Notes: generated by a model from the letters alone, not told the origin. A DNA stretch of 64,000 bases from Typhlomys cinereus (GCA_023101885.1 JALPQD010000090.1:2051618-2115617); one strand, 5' to 3'. Shown: positions 11,011-23,425, numbered from the stretch's first letter. A program made the numbers and translations.

Positions 11011-12059
11011 TTGACATGGGAATTCAAACTATGTAAACAAGATCTAGATTGATAACTCAATGCTGTAACTTCAGAAAAATTGTGCTGTCTAGTTAGCTCT
11101 AGAAAGTGGTGGCAGCACTACTCCTAGTTTCAACGGGAAACAAGGGAAATCACACCACAGTCCTTTCTAGATCTGTTGAGGTTGTTTGATTCTAGCTTCT
11201 CAGTTAGCACAACCTACAACAATGCCAGTCAACATCTACAAGCTTTGTTTTTTATTTGCAGTTACCTTGCATGTTGTTGGTAAATCCACAGCCAAACAGC
11301 TTAAGTAGAACAAGGGGTTTTATTGTTTCTTATGATAGTCTAGTTACAATTTCTTGTCCAAGTTATCAGGAAAGCGCATATAATCACAAAGAGTCAAGGA
11401 GAATGGTTACACCATGTCCACATAATGACTGAGAGAGGGACAATCCTTACTTGCCAGGCAAGTATGTCTGGCCAAATATACAGAAGGATATCAACTTTCT
11501 CAACTAGTTCTCTCCATCTTATTCACCTGCCCAGGGACTAATCGACTCACCATGTGCCACACCTTCCCCATCAACTAGACAATCTCTGATAGGTTCCCTG
11601 TGGGCTAACTCAACTACTAATTCTCCACAAATGTGCCTAGAACTTGAATCGTCAGCCATCATGTTGATACTTGTATCTACCTATGACAATATTCTTAGGC
11701 AAAAATGGAAGAATTTTAGTAGTTTTCCTTTGACGCCTGAGAGAATTAAATGAGCAAATTGAAGAACTGAGAATCACAACTTAGATACAATGAGCATGTA
11801 ATTGATTTATTTATTTGTATTGGTTTTGTGTAGAATGGCAAGAGGTGGTTGTTGTGATGCCCCACAAATGAATTTCTCTTGCACAGTAGGAATAATTCTA
11901 GCTCTTCAAAATGACATATGAAGGATATGTATGTAAATGTTTCTTACAGTCTTTGGGTAGATGTTAGGAAGAATAAATCGGATAGGTTTTTGTTATCCTA
12001 AATGATGTGAGAAGATAAGGGATATGTATTAGAAAGATGATAGTCAATCAGAAACAGAG
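11011..12059. other. Non-coding part of duplicon B upstream of the L1
   Basis: No gene seen. Aligns with 23,714-25,140 in copy C (minus the LTR there) and more weakly with 2,230-3,120 in copy A. No recognisable exon. Confidence 0.6.
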
Positions 12060-15000
12060 AAATGTACAGTTTTTAATTGAATTTTATTACTAAATAAAAT
12101 TAGTAAGCTCCCTTCCCTCCCTCCCTTCCTTTTGCTTTTCTCCCTCCCTTCCCTTCCCTTCATGGATCCAACCATTTCCTCCTATCCTCTTGTTCATAAG
12201 CATCTGTGGATCCCAGGTTTCCCTCTGGATCCTCTGATCTTGTAGGGGCTTAGGTGTCTGTGGCAGACCAAGTGGTCCTTTTTTGGGTGGATCACTGATA
12301 AGGGCACGTCTCTTTACCAATCTGGCCCCAACCCCTAAGGATCTTACTGTTTGAAATTATTTCTCCAGAGATCCTGGCTAGCCTATAGAGGCATGTCGGT
12401 ATGTCAGCCATTGTACAGGTCTCAATGTAGCAAGTTCCTGGCTGCATCAGCCCTGTTTTGAGTGAAATGTCTTGTCCTGTGGTGGACCTCCCCATCTTTA
12501 AGCTCTTACAGTCTTACCTCTCCCTCTTCCACAAGATTCCTGAGCCTTAGGATGGGGAGAGATTTGGTAGGCCTGATTCTGGGTGAACATTGAAGGGTCT
12601 CTGGTACTCTGCATTCTGGTTGACTATTGTCTATTTCAGTGCTCTTCAACTGCATTAAGTTGTGTCCTATCTGGGTGCTAAAAATTTCTCCTATCTCAAG
12701 ATAAAAAGTTTGTTTAAAGAAGGCCTTTATATAAAGAAAGGCATAAAAGAGAGGTGAAAATAAAAGTAGGATACAGTAGAGAGTGAGATCAACCTCCAGA
12801 ATTCCCTACCTTCTAAACCCTCAACCTCCCATCATGACCAGGAACACTTGTCCAGCACTGAAAACTAGTCCAATCACCAGTGGACAGAAGAAGACTGACT
12901 ATGGACAGAATTAGATGCTGCAATACTTAAGAGCTTTTCTTGATAGTGGCCTTATTTGTCTAATTAATTGTGTTCTTTTGTCTCCACCTCTCTTGGTGTC
13001 TTCTTTCTCTACCCTCCTAATTATGTTCCTTTTTGGTTATAATGGGTATTACAGAGATTTCCCCTTGTGTATGTCATATGAAGATCTGGTACTAGTTTTC
13101 ACTTATAAGGGAGAACATGCAATGTCTGACTTTCTGTATATTTTGTTCAGTAAAGCTTCTTCCAACTCTATCCATTTACCAGTAAATTTCATTAATTCAC
13201 TTTTGATTGCTCAGTAGTATTCCATTGTATATGTGCACGCATTTTCATTATCCATTTGTGCACTGTTGGGCATTTAGGTTGATTCCATGAATTACCTATT
13301 GTGACTAGCACTACAATGAACATGCATGTACACATGTCACTGTAATAAGGTAAAGTTTTTTTGCTGGGGGAGGGGGAGCAGGGGACAACTATTCCCTGTA
13401 GTGGTATAGCTGAGTCATACAGCATTTCACTTTTTAACTTTTTTAGAAACTGCCATGCTGATCTCCAGAGTGGTTGTACAAGTCTGCAAGGGTGGTTTTG
13501 ATTTGCATTTCCCTAATGGCTAGGGGCATGGAACATTTTTAAAGGTATTTGTTAGATATTTCAATTTTGTCTTGGAAAAATTTCTTTTGCATTCCAAGGC
13601 CCATTTTCTAATTCATCTATTTATCTTCTTGGTGTTTAATTTTTTGAATTCTTTGGGTACTCTGGATATTAGTCCTCTATCAGATGTATGGCTAGTGAAG
13701 ATTTTCCTCTGCAATTTTATGGAACAGTTTAAGGAGTAGTGGTTTTAATTGTTCTTTAAATATCTGGTAGAATTCTGCACTGAATCCATTCAGTCATGGG
13801 CCTTCTTTTGGTAGGAGTGTTTGTAATTACTTCTTTAACTTTGTCACTGGTTATAGGACTATTTAAATAATTCAGTTCCTCCTGATTCAGTTTTGATAAG
13901 TTGTGTGTACTTATAAATTTATTCATTTCTTTATGATTATCAAACTTTATGGAGTATAAGTTTTGGAAATATGACCTTATAACTCTGAATTTCCTGGTAG
14001 TCACTGTAATAGCTCCATTTTCATCTCTAATTTTATTACTGTGGGTTTTGTCTCTTTGGTGTTGGTTAATTTGGCTATGGGTTTATCAATCTTGTTGATT
14101 TTTTTCAAAGAACCAGCTCTTTGTTCAGTTGATTTTTTGGTATGGTTTTCCTTATCGCAATTTTGGGTATTTTCCCCCTATTTTATTAATCTCTGCTCAT
14201 CTATGGCTTTTGGAATTGGATTGCTCTTGCTTCTCTAATGCTTTAAGTTGCATTATTAAGTTGTTTACTTCTGACGTTTCCATTTTTTTTTTGATGTAGG
14301 CATTGAGTGCTATAAACTTTCCTCTTAGGACATCCTTCATTATGTTCCAGAAATTTTAATATGTTGTGTTTACATTATCATTCACTTCTATGAATTTTGA
14401 ATTTCCATTTTGACTTCTGCCTGAACCCGTTCCTCATTCAATATCATGAATTCCAAGAATTTGTGCATTTTCTGTTATTTGCTTTGTTGTTGATGTCTAG
14501 CTTTATTCCATGGTGGTCTGATAAAGTATAGGATATAATTTCAACTTTCCTGTACATATGGAGGCTTGCTTTGTGGCCCAATATACTGTCTATTTTGGAG
14601 AAAGTTCCATGGTTGCTGAAAAGAATGTGCATTCTTTGATGCTAGGATGGAAGGTTCAGTAGAGGTCAGTCGGTCCATTTGGGTTATAGTTTGATTCAGC
14701 TCCAGTATGTCTTTGTTTAGTTTTTGGCCTGTTGATCTATCCATTGGTGAGAGTAGGGTGTTGAAGTCCCCTAGTCTTATCTTTTTTTGGATGGGTTTGT
14801 TGTTTTAGACATTGTAGTGTTTGTTTAATGAATGATGGTGAGCTTATATTAAGGGTGTATACGTTCAGTGCTGTGAAGTCTTCCTGATGAATTGTTCTTT
14901 TGACTAATAGGTAGTATCCTTCCATGTCTCTTATGATTTCTTTTGGTGTGAAGTCTATTTTGTCTGATATTAAAATTGCTACTCTCACTTTTTTCCTTGT

Positions 15001-15859
15001 TCTGTTAGTTGGAGTACCTTTGACCAGATTTTTACTTTGAGAATGTGCCTATCTTTCTTGGTGAGATGTATTTTCTAAAAGGAACAGATTGGTGGGTTGT
15101 GATTTATAATCCATGTTTGTAGCCTATGTCTCTTGATTGGAAAGTTCAGTTCATTGATATTATATTCAGGGTTATAATTGAGAAATTTCTGTTGATTCCT
15201 GACATATTCTTTGTTTTGTGCTTTTTATATGTGTTTTTCTTTGCCTAGACATTGTGTTGGTATTATTTTTCCCTTCTGTCTTCTTGGATATGTTTATCTT
15301 TTTCTTTGAGCTTTAGTATCTTTTCTAAACTTTTCTGTAGGCCTGGTTTAATGGTCAAGAAGGCCTTCAGCTTGTCCTTATAGTGGAAAATTTTCTTTCA
15401 CCTTCAATCATGACTGATAGTTGTGATGGGTATAGCAGCCTGGTTTGGCATTTGTGCTCATTCATTACTTGAAGTACATCTCTCCAAGCTTTTCTGGCTT
15501 TTACTGTTCCCATTGAAAAAATCCAGCTATTATTTTAATAGGTTTACCTTAAAATGTGACTTGGTTTTTCTCTCTTGAAGCTCTCACTTTGTTTTTGTTA
15601 TATATCTGTAGTATTTTAACTATTATTTGATATGGTGAATTTCTGTTTTGGTCACATCTGATTGGTGTGCAACATGCCTCTTGTACTTGGATGGGGATCT
15701 GTGTGGAAAATTTTCATTAATGGCAGTGTGAAAAATCTCTTGCAGTATGACTTTTTGGGTTTCTTGTTTCTGGGATTCCATGAATGCGCATGCAGGTTTG
15801 GCTTCTTCAAGGTGTCCCACAACACTTGAATATTCCTCTCATGTGCTTTTTCTATCTCT

Positions 15860-16425
15860 AAGATCAAATACAAAATACTGAAGTCACACTGTAAATTCGT
15901 GAGATACAACAAAAACCAAGACAAAAAAAAAAAAAAAAAACTCCTACAAAAAAGCACAAGATTGCTCTGCCATCTTGTCTTCTAGTTCTGATATTCTATA
16001 TTCTGCTTTGCTCATTCTGTTGGTAAGACTCTTTGTTGAGTTTGGATTGTAATTAGCTTGTTTTTAATTTCAAGTTTAATCTCTCCATGAGATTTTTTCC
16101 CAACTGCTCTATGCCTAGTTTTGTTTCTTTGACTGCTTTTCTCATCTTCTCCAAGTGCCTGTTGTGTTTCTGTTCATATTGGTTGATGCAGTTGTTTAGC
16201 TCTTCTTGCATTTCCTCTTTCATTGCCTTGACATATTAATAATTAAGCTTTGAAAAATCATTATCTTTGTTGTTAGATTCTTGGCTGATATCCAAGAATT
16301 TATTCAGGTTTGAATCCATCATTATGGGGTTGACCTTTTTTGTAGGAGTTTTTTTTTTTTTTGTCTTGTTTTTTGTTGTATCTCATGAATTTACAGTGTG
16401 ACTTCAGTATTTTGTATTTGATCTT
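15860..16425. repeat. Inverted repeat inside the L1 (arms about 90 bp)
   Basis: The left arm 15,860-15,953 is the reverse complement of the right arm 16,336-16,425, including A/T-rich homopolymers and GTGACTTCAGTATTTTGTAT. The spacer is about 380 bp. It probably arose by an inversion or inverted duplication during or after L1 insertion. Confidence 0.85.
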
Positions 16426-17100
16426 TAATATCTTTCTTATGTGTGTGCTTTTGGCTTTTTTGAGTCAGTCAGAATTATCACACTTGAATAGTTGTGTTAA
16501 CAGTGTCAGTCTGGGGTTCCTTGGTGCCGTTACATGGATAGGCTTATTATAATGTGTAAAAAGTTTTCAAGCCCTGTTCTAATTAAGGGAGTGATAGAAT
16601 TTTGGTTAAGTTTTGATGGAGAGGTTTAAGATTAGGTATCAAGGTCTGTTTTATGAAGTTTGGGTAAAGCATCAAAGTAGCTTTTAGGTTATAAAATAGC
16701 ATGGGTTTAATGACCAGGGGTTAGAGATGAATGTGATATGGCAGCTTTTAGTTCCTTAGAGGTGTGTGAGGGTAAATGGTTAAGACCCTAAGTGTTGGGT
16801 TTATGGGACTTTTGGTGTGCTATACAGAAATCTTAAACTGTGGTGTCTATCAATTGAATTTGAAAGGAAAATAGAATGGGTTATTTATCCTAGGGTTATG
16901 GAAGTGAAGATTCTCTTCTGTTGGATGAAAAGAGTTTTGGAGTCCTCAGTTGTAAGGTGTTAGTCCACCAGTTTCTGGCTTGTATTTTCTGTGGATTCTA
17001 TTAAATTCTTGGAGGGTTTTTAATGATTGGCATCACGGAACAGGCGGTTTGATGCACAGGCTTTGGGACACATCTGTGAGATGGGAACTTGTGCACGCTT

Positions 17101-17290
17101 AGGGACACAGCCTGGCAAGTGATAGAAAAGAGGTCCCAGCCTCTACTCCTTGCTAATAGGTGTTAGGCCTAGGGGATGTGGCTGCCAGGACTGCCTACTT
17201 GCTGGAGATGGGATGAGCCACTGGATGGGAGCTAGAGTCCATGTTCTGCTTGTGTATGCCTAGGGACACAGCCTGGCGCGTGCTAGAAAA
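17101..17290 (-). repeat. L1 5' UTR monomer repeats (161-bp period)
   Basis: The segment beginning AGGGACACAGCCTGGCAAGTG at 17,101 recurs as AGGGACACAGCCTGGCGCGTG at 17,262, both followed by TAGAAAAG. The offset is 161 bp. Tandem monomers at the 5' end are how rodent L1 promoters are built. Only about one and a fraction monomers remain. Confidence 0.7.
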
Positions 17291-17739
17291 GTGAAAAAAT
17301 GTGAGTTTTTTTTTTTTTAAAGAATTACAGGAAATAGTTCAGTGTTATCACCAACAGTGAAGGGGGGGTTAAGAAAGGTAGAGCACACTGTATCTCTCCA
17401 TTCACATGATCACAACAGCAACTGAGAACAATCAATATAATATCTTGGTGCCAACCAAGAAGATGCAGCTGCCACTAATTTCTCAGCTTCTGTTGCAAGA
17501 TTTCCTTTCATTTTGTACAAAAGAGTATTTCTAGGAAAGTCGCAGAGGAAGTCCTGTACTTCTCAGGATGTGAACAGAATGTGGTGATGATACTATGTTA
17601 GGCAACTAAGACAGGTATGGCCCAGGGCTCTGAAATGAAGTGCAAACATGGCAAGGGAAGGAAAAACACAGCAAGAAGAAAACCATGGGGGACCACAGAG
17701 GGTTGCTTTTCCCTCTGAGATGTGGAAAAGTTCCCTGTT

Positions 17740-17973
17740 TATTTTCACATCCAGTCACCTCAGCATAGGGGACAATCTCTCCTGGGATTCAGTGTCTAGA
17801 GACCTGCCTCATTAAACGATGGCAGATCTGCAGGTGACAGAGAGATTCCTCAGGGTTAAGAATGTGCCAGAAGCTCAGCATGAACCATCCCTTCAAGTTC
17901 TCCACAGTGCAAGTCGTTTCTGTGCACAAACTTAAAAAGCTTCCTTGTCTTGTGGTTCTGAACAGCCAGTCAG
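17740..17973 (+). promoter_or_regulatory. Putative OR12D-B 5' leader exon with open frame into the coding exon
   Basis: Counterpart of the leader block in A, ending CCAGTCAG|GTAAGAG with the exon end at 17,973. In this copy two in-frame ATGs (17,862 and 17,880, both with A at -3) open a frame with no stop up to the donor. From 17,880 there are 31 codons plus one base. Joining 17,973 to the acceptor before 20,268 keeps the frame and makes codon GTG, then TTA CTG AAT, straight into the receptor. In A and C the same ATG runs into a stop before the donor. Splicing is predicted only. Confidence 0.45.
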
Positions 17974-20260
17974 GTAAGAGAAAGGGTTAAGAGTGAACTT
18001 GGAAACTTCTTGTGTCTTCTGTTCTTTCAGGAGTGATCTGTCCATTTGTAATGCACTTCAACATCCAGGACTCAGAGGTGGTTTTCTGTCCTGTGATGGG
18101 CTCCTTAGGATGTTGTACTGTGAATGCACTTTGGTTTCTATTGCTGCATCTCATCTAATTCATTCTGCCTGGTTCCCAGACACCCTCTAAAACAAATCTG
18201 AAAATATCTAAATCTTGAAACCATGGTGAAAAAGATCATCACTACAAATGAGTCCCACAGCTATTTTTCCTTAAATTTTGATGAAAACAAGTTTTCCCTT
18301 TGTTATCTTGATTCTATTTTGTCTAGTGATTCAGAGAATCAAAGTATCCTTTGGCATACTGCTTTGGTTATAAACAAGACTGTTGATTGTTTTTTAAAAG
18401 CACACAGAGATTCCGGATGACCCAAGAAAGTTATTTTGAGTTATCTGAAGGCAATCTTCACAGAATTGTCTTAATGATTGTATCATCTCTTAAAATTTCT
18501 TCTAGTTGTTGTGCTTAGAACCCCATGGGATCCCTGAAAACTTTTCCAGTTCATTAGTTTTATTTTCTTTACTCAAATCTACTTACTTTTTTCATTCACT
18601 GATTTCTCAAATGGTGAATGGTTTCTCCTTTTAGAAATTTCTCCAGTGTTGGTATCTGCTTAAGTTCAGTGCAGTTTGTGAAGTTTTCTCAGTGTGCCCC
18701 GGTAATATGGCTCCCCCACATACTCTATTCTTCCCTTCCAGATACAAGAACTGATCCACTACATCTTTTAATGACAGGGAGAAACAGAAAGCCAAGTCCC
18801 ATAGTTATGCCTGCTTTGATCCGTGTACCTCGAGGAGATAATTCAGGTACTTTGCAAATACTGGAGGAAAACACAATTCAGAAATTTATCTTTTAGTAAC
18901 CTATGAAAATGTTACCGAATATTATACTTTTTAGAAATATGTGACACATAATTCCTTAAGAATTTTGACATCTAATGAGAAAACTCATGCAAATAAAATA
19001 GAAAAGATTCATTTCTTCAGGAGAAAACAGGACTTTTATTTGATAGAAAGGAATGGTAAAAATGTATTTCATAAAAATAATGTGAAAATATGAGAACACA
19101 GTTTTGAAATGGAAAGAGCTGAAAACTTCTGACACTTCTGGAACTGATATGGATTCCTGGGTCAGGAAAGACAACACAGCACTGTTGCCTCCTGAATAGA
19201 CAGGAATTTGCCAGCAAGCTGTTTTTTGGTAAAATTAGAACAGTATTTAAAAAACTAGCTCACAGAGAAGCCAGGATTCAGTGAAACTAAGCCATAAGTT
19301 CTTGGGGGATCCATCAGCAAAATGAGGAAGGATTGTTATAGAGGAGAAAGTTTTCTCATCTAGGGATCTGGAAAAGGTTTTCTTTAAAGTCACAGGGCAA
19401 ACAGGGAATAGAAACATGAAGAAGCAAAATTATAATGCAAAAAATACCTTGGTCAGTGTGGCAGTGCAGGATTGTACGTCAGCACTTGGAACTTCAGGCA
19501 GGAGTACTGCTGTGCCAAGGTTGAGGCCAAACACCCCGCCCCCAAAACAAAACAAAGCCAAACAAAACAAAAAACCCAACCACCCATAAAGGATTTAGGC
19601 ATACATTTTCAAAGTTCTTAATTGCTCAGAGCGCAGAAGCAGCCAAGACCATCATTTGCTACAATAGTGAAAAGTGTTATGTGTTCCAGTGGTCAGATGA
19701 TGGCCATAGATAAGGTTTTGCTTCTTATCTTCATGGTGTTTCCTAGATTGTAGGGAGGAAGGACTCAGCCCAGGAATACTCTCCTCTGTATGAATTCTAA
19801 GGTATATGGTAGTTATATGATGCTGTAAAGCTATCTTGTCTTCTTTAAAGGCTTTGCTTGAGATCGATCCATACCTGTATATTTTTCTCAAGTTAAAATA
19901 GTTCAAGATTCTTCTTACTTGTTGCAGAAATATCTGCCCATTATAGTAATTGATAAACTGTTTGCTCTTACAGATGGCTTAGGGGATGAAAGTTGTATCA
20001 AAATATAAATGTGCACAATACAGAATATATTAGGGTGGCGACCTGCTTTGAATCCTCAGAAAAAAACCAGTATTATTAGAATAGGAGCATACAATAGATA
20101 TGGAGGCTTGATGTTCAATGAAAAAAAGATCAATGCAAGATCTGAGGTGGGCAATAAGAAACCATTCTCTCTGTAGCATATGTTTGTATTGGCCAGAAAA
20201 TTCTTGGCTAGAATGCAAGGTGGACGTGAGGGGCATGTCCCACAGCTACACTGTGTTTTC
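17974..20260. other. Putative intron of OR12D-B
   Basis: No coding region seen. Aligns with 25,783-28,070 over most of its length (for example the stretch around GAGGAAAACACAATTCAGAA at 18,864 and 26,637). Contains an old B1-like SINE at 19,455-19,570. Ends in the acceptor CTGTGTTTTCTCTTAAG. Confidence 0.55.
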
Positions 20261-20266
20261 TCTTAA

Positions 20267-21196
20267 GTGTTACTGAATCAAACCTCCGTCAGTGAGTTTT
20301 TCCTCCTGGGAGTGACAGACACACAAGAGTTGAACCCTCTTCTCTTTGCTGTGTTCCTCATCATCTACCTTGTCAATGTAGCTGGGAATGGAGCCATCCT
20401 GATGATCATCATCTTAGATCCAAGACTGCACTCTCCCATGTATTTTTTCCTGGGAAACCTGGCTTGTCTAGACATCTGTTACTCCACCGTGACAGTGCCC
20501 AAGATGCTGGAGAACCTCCTCTCCACCAGCAAAGCAATTTCTTTCCTGGGGTGCATAACTCAGCTTCATTTCTTCCATTTTTTTGGTAGCACAGAGGCAC
20601 TGCTGATTGCTGTGATGGCGTTTGACCGCTTTGTGGCCATCTGCAAACCTCTCCATTACCCTGTCATCATGAACCGTGAAGTTTGTATCCAGATGGCCGT
20701 CACTACCTGGACCATTCCTTTTCTCCATGCTCTGCTTCACTCTGTGATGACATCTCGTTTGAACTTCTGTGGCCCCAACCACATCCACCACTTTTTTTGT
20801 GATGTTAAGCCACTGCTTGATCTGGCCTGTGGGAGCACTGAGCTCAACCTGTGGCTGCTCAACACTCTCACAGGGACCGTTGCCATTTGCCTCTTCTTTC
20901 TGACCTTTCTCTCCTATTTCTGCATTATCACCTACCTCTTCCTCAAGACCCGTTCTTGCAGCATGCTTCAGAAAGCACTGTCCACGTGTGCCTCTCACTT
21001 CATGGTCGTTGTTCTTTTATATGCTCCTGCCCTTGTCATCTATATCTGTCCAGCTTCAGAAAGTTCCCTGGACCGGGACCGGGCCATCGCCATCATGTAC
21101 ACTGTGGTCACTCCGGCTCTCAATCCGCTCATCTACACCCTCAGGAACAAGGATGTGAAGGGAGCTTTGGTGAGAAGAATAAGGAGAAAACTATGA
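20267..21196 (+). CDS. Olfactory receptor, OR12D2-like (copy B), open but without a local ATG
   Basis: Open frame of 309 codons after an in-frame TAA, encoding a complete class II odorant receptor: N-Q-T glycosylation site, PMYFFLGNL, MAFDRFVAIC (about 117-126), [19 protein letters not shown], ending RRKL. Where copy A has ATG CAG, this copy has TTA CTG, and the first codon after the stop is GTG; the next in-frame ATG falls at the end of helix 1 and would destroy the fold. A start must therefore come from an upstream exon or a non-AUG codon, or the gene is inactive. The frame itself is undamaged. An acceptor CTCTTAAG|TG lies at the very start; see the leader exon ending at 17,973. Confidence 0.85.
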   Translation: MLLNQTSVSEFFLLGVTDTQELNPLLFAVFLIIYLVNVAGNGAILMIIILDPRLHSPMYFFLGNLACLDICYSTVTVPKMLENLLSTSKAISFLGCITQLHFFHFFGSTEALLIAVMAFDRFVAICKPLHYPVIMNREVCIQMAVTTWTIPFLHALLHSVMTSRLNFCGPNHIHHFFCDVKPLLDLACGSTELNLWLLNTLTGTVAICLFFLTFLSYFCIITYLFLKTRSCSMLQKALSTCASHFMVVVLLYAPALVIYICPASESSLDRDRAIAIMYTVVTPALNPLIYTLRNKDVKGALVRRIRRKL

Positions 21197-21572
21197 GTGG
21201 GGGAAATCTAACAACCCCTTCTGAAGCATAAATACCAGGCAATGAGAATGTTTTAAAACATGATCACATTTCTCAAATTATAAAAACATGTATTATAGAT
21301 TAAATTGGGTTACGGAAGATGTACCAGAAGATATTTCAAAGGAACCTTGAAAATGTGGACTCTTGCCAGAGAATGCTATTCCTGAATTTGTTTTAGAACA
21401 TCAGCTGCTAATTTTGATTTGTGACATACTCTAACTTTTCTTTCAGGCAATTATGTATGGAAATTAGTGTACCTGAACCAACCTCTTGTTTAACGCATAG
21501 TGCTTAGACCTGTTCATTTTTTGATTAATTCTAGTTAACTTACATTAGTCAGGTAAATAAAAATTTTGCTTT
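21197..21572. other. 3' flank of OR12D-B
   Basis: Aligns with 7,886-7,980 plus 8,573-8,870 of copy A once the L1 in A is removed. No gene seen; it may carry the OR 3' UTR. Confidence 0.5.
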
Positions 21573-22187
21573 TAAATAGAAAATAACAAACCATAATTTG
21601 GAATACCAAAGACCCTACATTATTCACCTGGAACTAGACCAGCCAAATCTCTCCCCATCCTAAAGCTCAGGGATCTTTGCAGAATAGTAAGAAACTAAAG
21701 ATGGGAAGGACCAGTGATATGCAAGATACTCCACACAAGTCAGGGCTGCAGCAGCCAGGACATAGCCACAATGTGATTGGATTTTGTTTGACCTGCACAA
21801 TGGATTTTGCCTGACCAACACAGATCACAGGGGAGAAGAGTTCAGGCAGTAGGATCCTTAGAGGCAAGGGATAAAACAGTCATAATAGAGTTCCCATGCT
21901 AGCAGACAGCCAAAGAAGGGGCCCCAAGTTATGCCACTGAGTACTGAACCCTCACTAGAGTAGAGGACTCACAAGGAGGTTCAGAACCCACATAAATGGA
22001 TGTACTGGGGGATGGGAGGAAGTGGTAGGCACTGGGAGAGGAAAAGGAAGGGAGGGGATAAAAGGGAGGGGGAAAGGGAGAGAGTGCAATGGAGAATGGC
22101 AGAGGAGGGGAGAGGAGAGGGAAAAGAGGGGGGTGCCTATTGAGCTTGTATGATGAGGCAAAAATAAAATGTGTAATAAAAAATAGA
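21573..22187 (+). mobile_element. 5'-truncated L1 3' end, insertion private to copy B
   Basis: Plus-strand L1 3' UTR: the reverse of the 39,774 unit, then a purine-rich GGGAGGGG tract, TGAGCTTGTATGATGAGGC and an A-rich tail. Flanked by AAAAATTTTGCTTTT (about 21,559) and AAAAATTTTGCTCTT (about 22,189). The empty site is at 8,855-8,870 in copy A. Confidence 0.82.
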
Positions 22188-22279
22188 AAAAAATTTTGCT
22201 CTTGTAATTTGGGAAATTCAACTTCAAACTCTTACCACTGAATTGAAAAAGTTAATTCTAACATGTGAGCTTTGGAAAT

Positions 22280-23070
22280 TTTTCTGAAATGTCCAAGATT
22301 TCAGTTTTTGTTACTCATTTATTTATTTTAAAGCTTTCATGCACTTGGATAGTGAATGAACATGTATTTCTTCTCATACTGTCTCTGTTTTTTTTCCCTT
22401 TTCCCTATTGTTCGTCTTCTTTGTTCCTCTGCATACTTCTAGTTATACTTTCATGATATATATGAATAAATGGCCTTATTTATAAGGTATATGAAGGAAA
22501 TACATAGAATAGATTCTTGAATCTAAGACTTTTTGAAAAGATTCTGTGTAAAATCTAGTATATACAAGTGACAGAGAACATAAAATATTTGTCTTTCTGA
22601 GATTGTCTTAATTCACTAATTACAAATATCTCTATTTGTGTTCATTTTGCTTCAAACATGACTTCCTTGTTTATCACTGATAAATATTCCCTGAGTGAAA
22701 TGCCACATTTTTCTCACCCATTCCTGTGTTGTTTCTAAGTCAGTTCTATAACATAGTACTTGTGAGTAGCTCTGCAATAAACATTGCTGCATAAATGTCT
22801 GTTTAATTCATTGATTTGGATTTTTTGAATAAACATCCAGAAATAGAATAACTGGGTTACATGAAAGTGTCTAGACTAATTAACATTCCCATCAGCAGTG
22901 TGAAAGGATTCCTCTTTGTCCACAACCTCACCAGCATTTCTTGTTTTTGTGTGTTTGTTGATTGTTGAACCTTATTTCCTATCCTTCCTCATGTCTATCT
23001 TAAGGTGTTTCTCAAAACAAACAAATAAATATTCTCCCAATTTAGTCCTTGCCCTTCAGTGATTTTTCAG
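22280..23070 (-). mobile_element. Old L1 ORF2 remnant, minus strand
   Basis: Counterpart of 9,000-9,740, with the shared landmark TTTATCACTGATAAATATTCCCTG. Full of stops. Interrupted downstream by a young SINE. Confidence 0.65.
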
Positions 23071-23089
23071 GGTATCATATCAAACTCTT

Positions 23090-23383
23090 TTTTTTAAAAT
23101 TTTTTTTTATTCAATTGTGCGCGTGTATGTGTGTGTGTGTATGTATGTGTGCGCGTACATGCATGTATGTGTGCGTAGAACCACGGACGAATTCGGGAAC
23201 CACCATGGACCGCCTCCTCCTTGTTTACTCTGCCCCGGGACTCACAGGCTCCGCCCTACCAGGACCGGAAACGCAGGCAGCCCCCGCTTCTGCCCGGCGT
23301 CTATACGTGGGGTCTAGGATCCAAACTCAGGACCTTCTGCCTGCAAGGCAGAGGCTTAACCCCTGAGCCACCTCTCCAGCCCC
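23090..23383 (-). mobile_element. tRNA-derived (B2-like) SINE with 15-bp TSD, private to copy C
   Basis: Starts with poly-T, ATTCAATTGTGCG and (TG)n, passes through the GC-rich body, and ends with the reversed head CCTGAGCCACCTCTCCAGCC. TSD TCATATCAAACTCTT (23,075-23,089) against TCATATCAAGCTCTT (23,384-23,398). Confidence 0.92.
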
Positions 23384-23425
23384 TCATATCAAGCTCTTGA
23401 TGTAAACAAAGATAATTTAAGACTT

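Larger units (their letters stand above)
12075..17296 (-). mobile_element. Long L1 LINE with 5' UTR monomers, ORF2 internally deleted
   Basis: Reading on the minus strand from right to left: a 5' UTR with a repeated 161-bp monomer (key motif AGGGACACAGCCTGGC at 17,101 and 17,262); a region corresponding to ORF1 and linker with an internal inverted repeat; the ORF2 endonuclease (14,444-14,988, with SDHHGIKLDI); an ORF2 linker piece (13,756-14,004); the ORF2 C-terminus (13,192-13,425, with QPKCPTVHKWI); and then a 3' UTR to 12,080. Much of the reverse-transcriptase core seems to be missing between about 13,425 and 13,756, and stops are frequent, so it is not autonomous. Flanks AAATGTACAGTTTTT (12,060) and AAATGTGAGTTTTT (17,298) look like an imperfect TSD. 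Absent from copies A and C. Confidence 0.88.
10640..21572 (+). repeat. OR12D tandem duplicon, copy B
   Basis: Second unit, with the same order of segments as A and C. It is expanded by a 5.2-kb L1 at 12,075-17,296; subtracting it gives a spacing of about 8.1 kb from gene A to gene B, against 7.8 kb from B to C. It shares with C the SINE at 10,706 and the loss of the ATG, so B and C are sisters. An old B1-like SINE at 19,455-19,570 is matched in C at 27,290-27,390. Confidence 0.85.
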
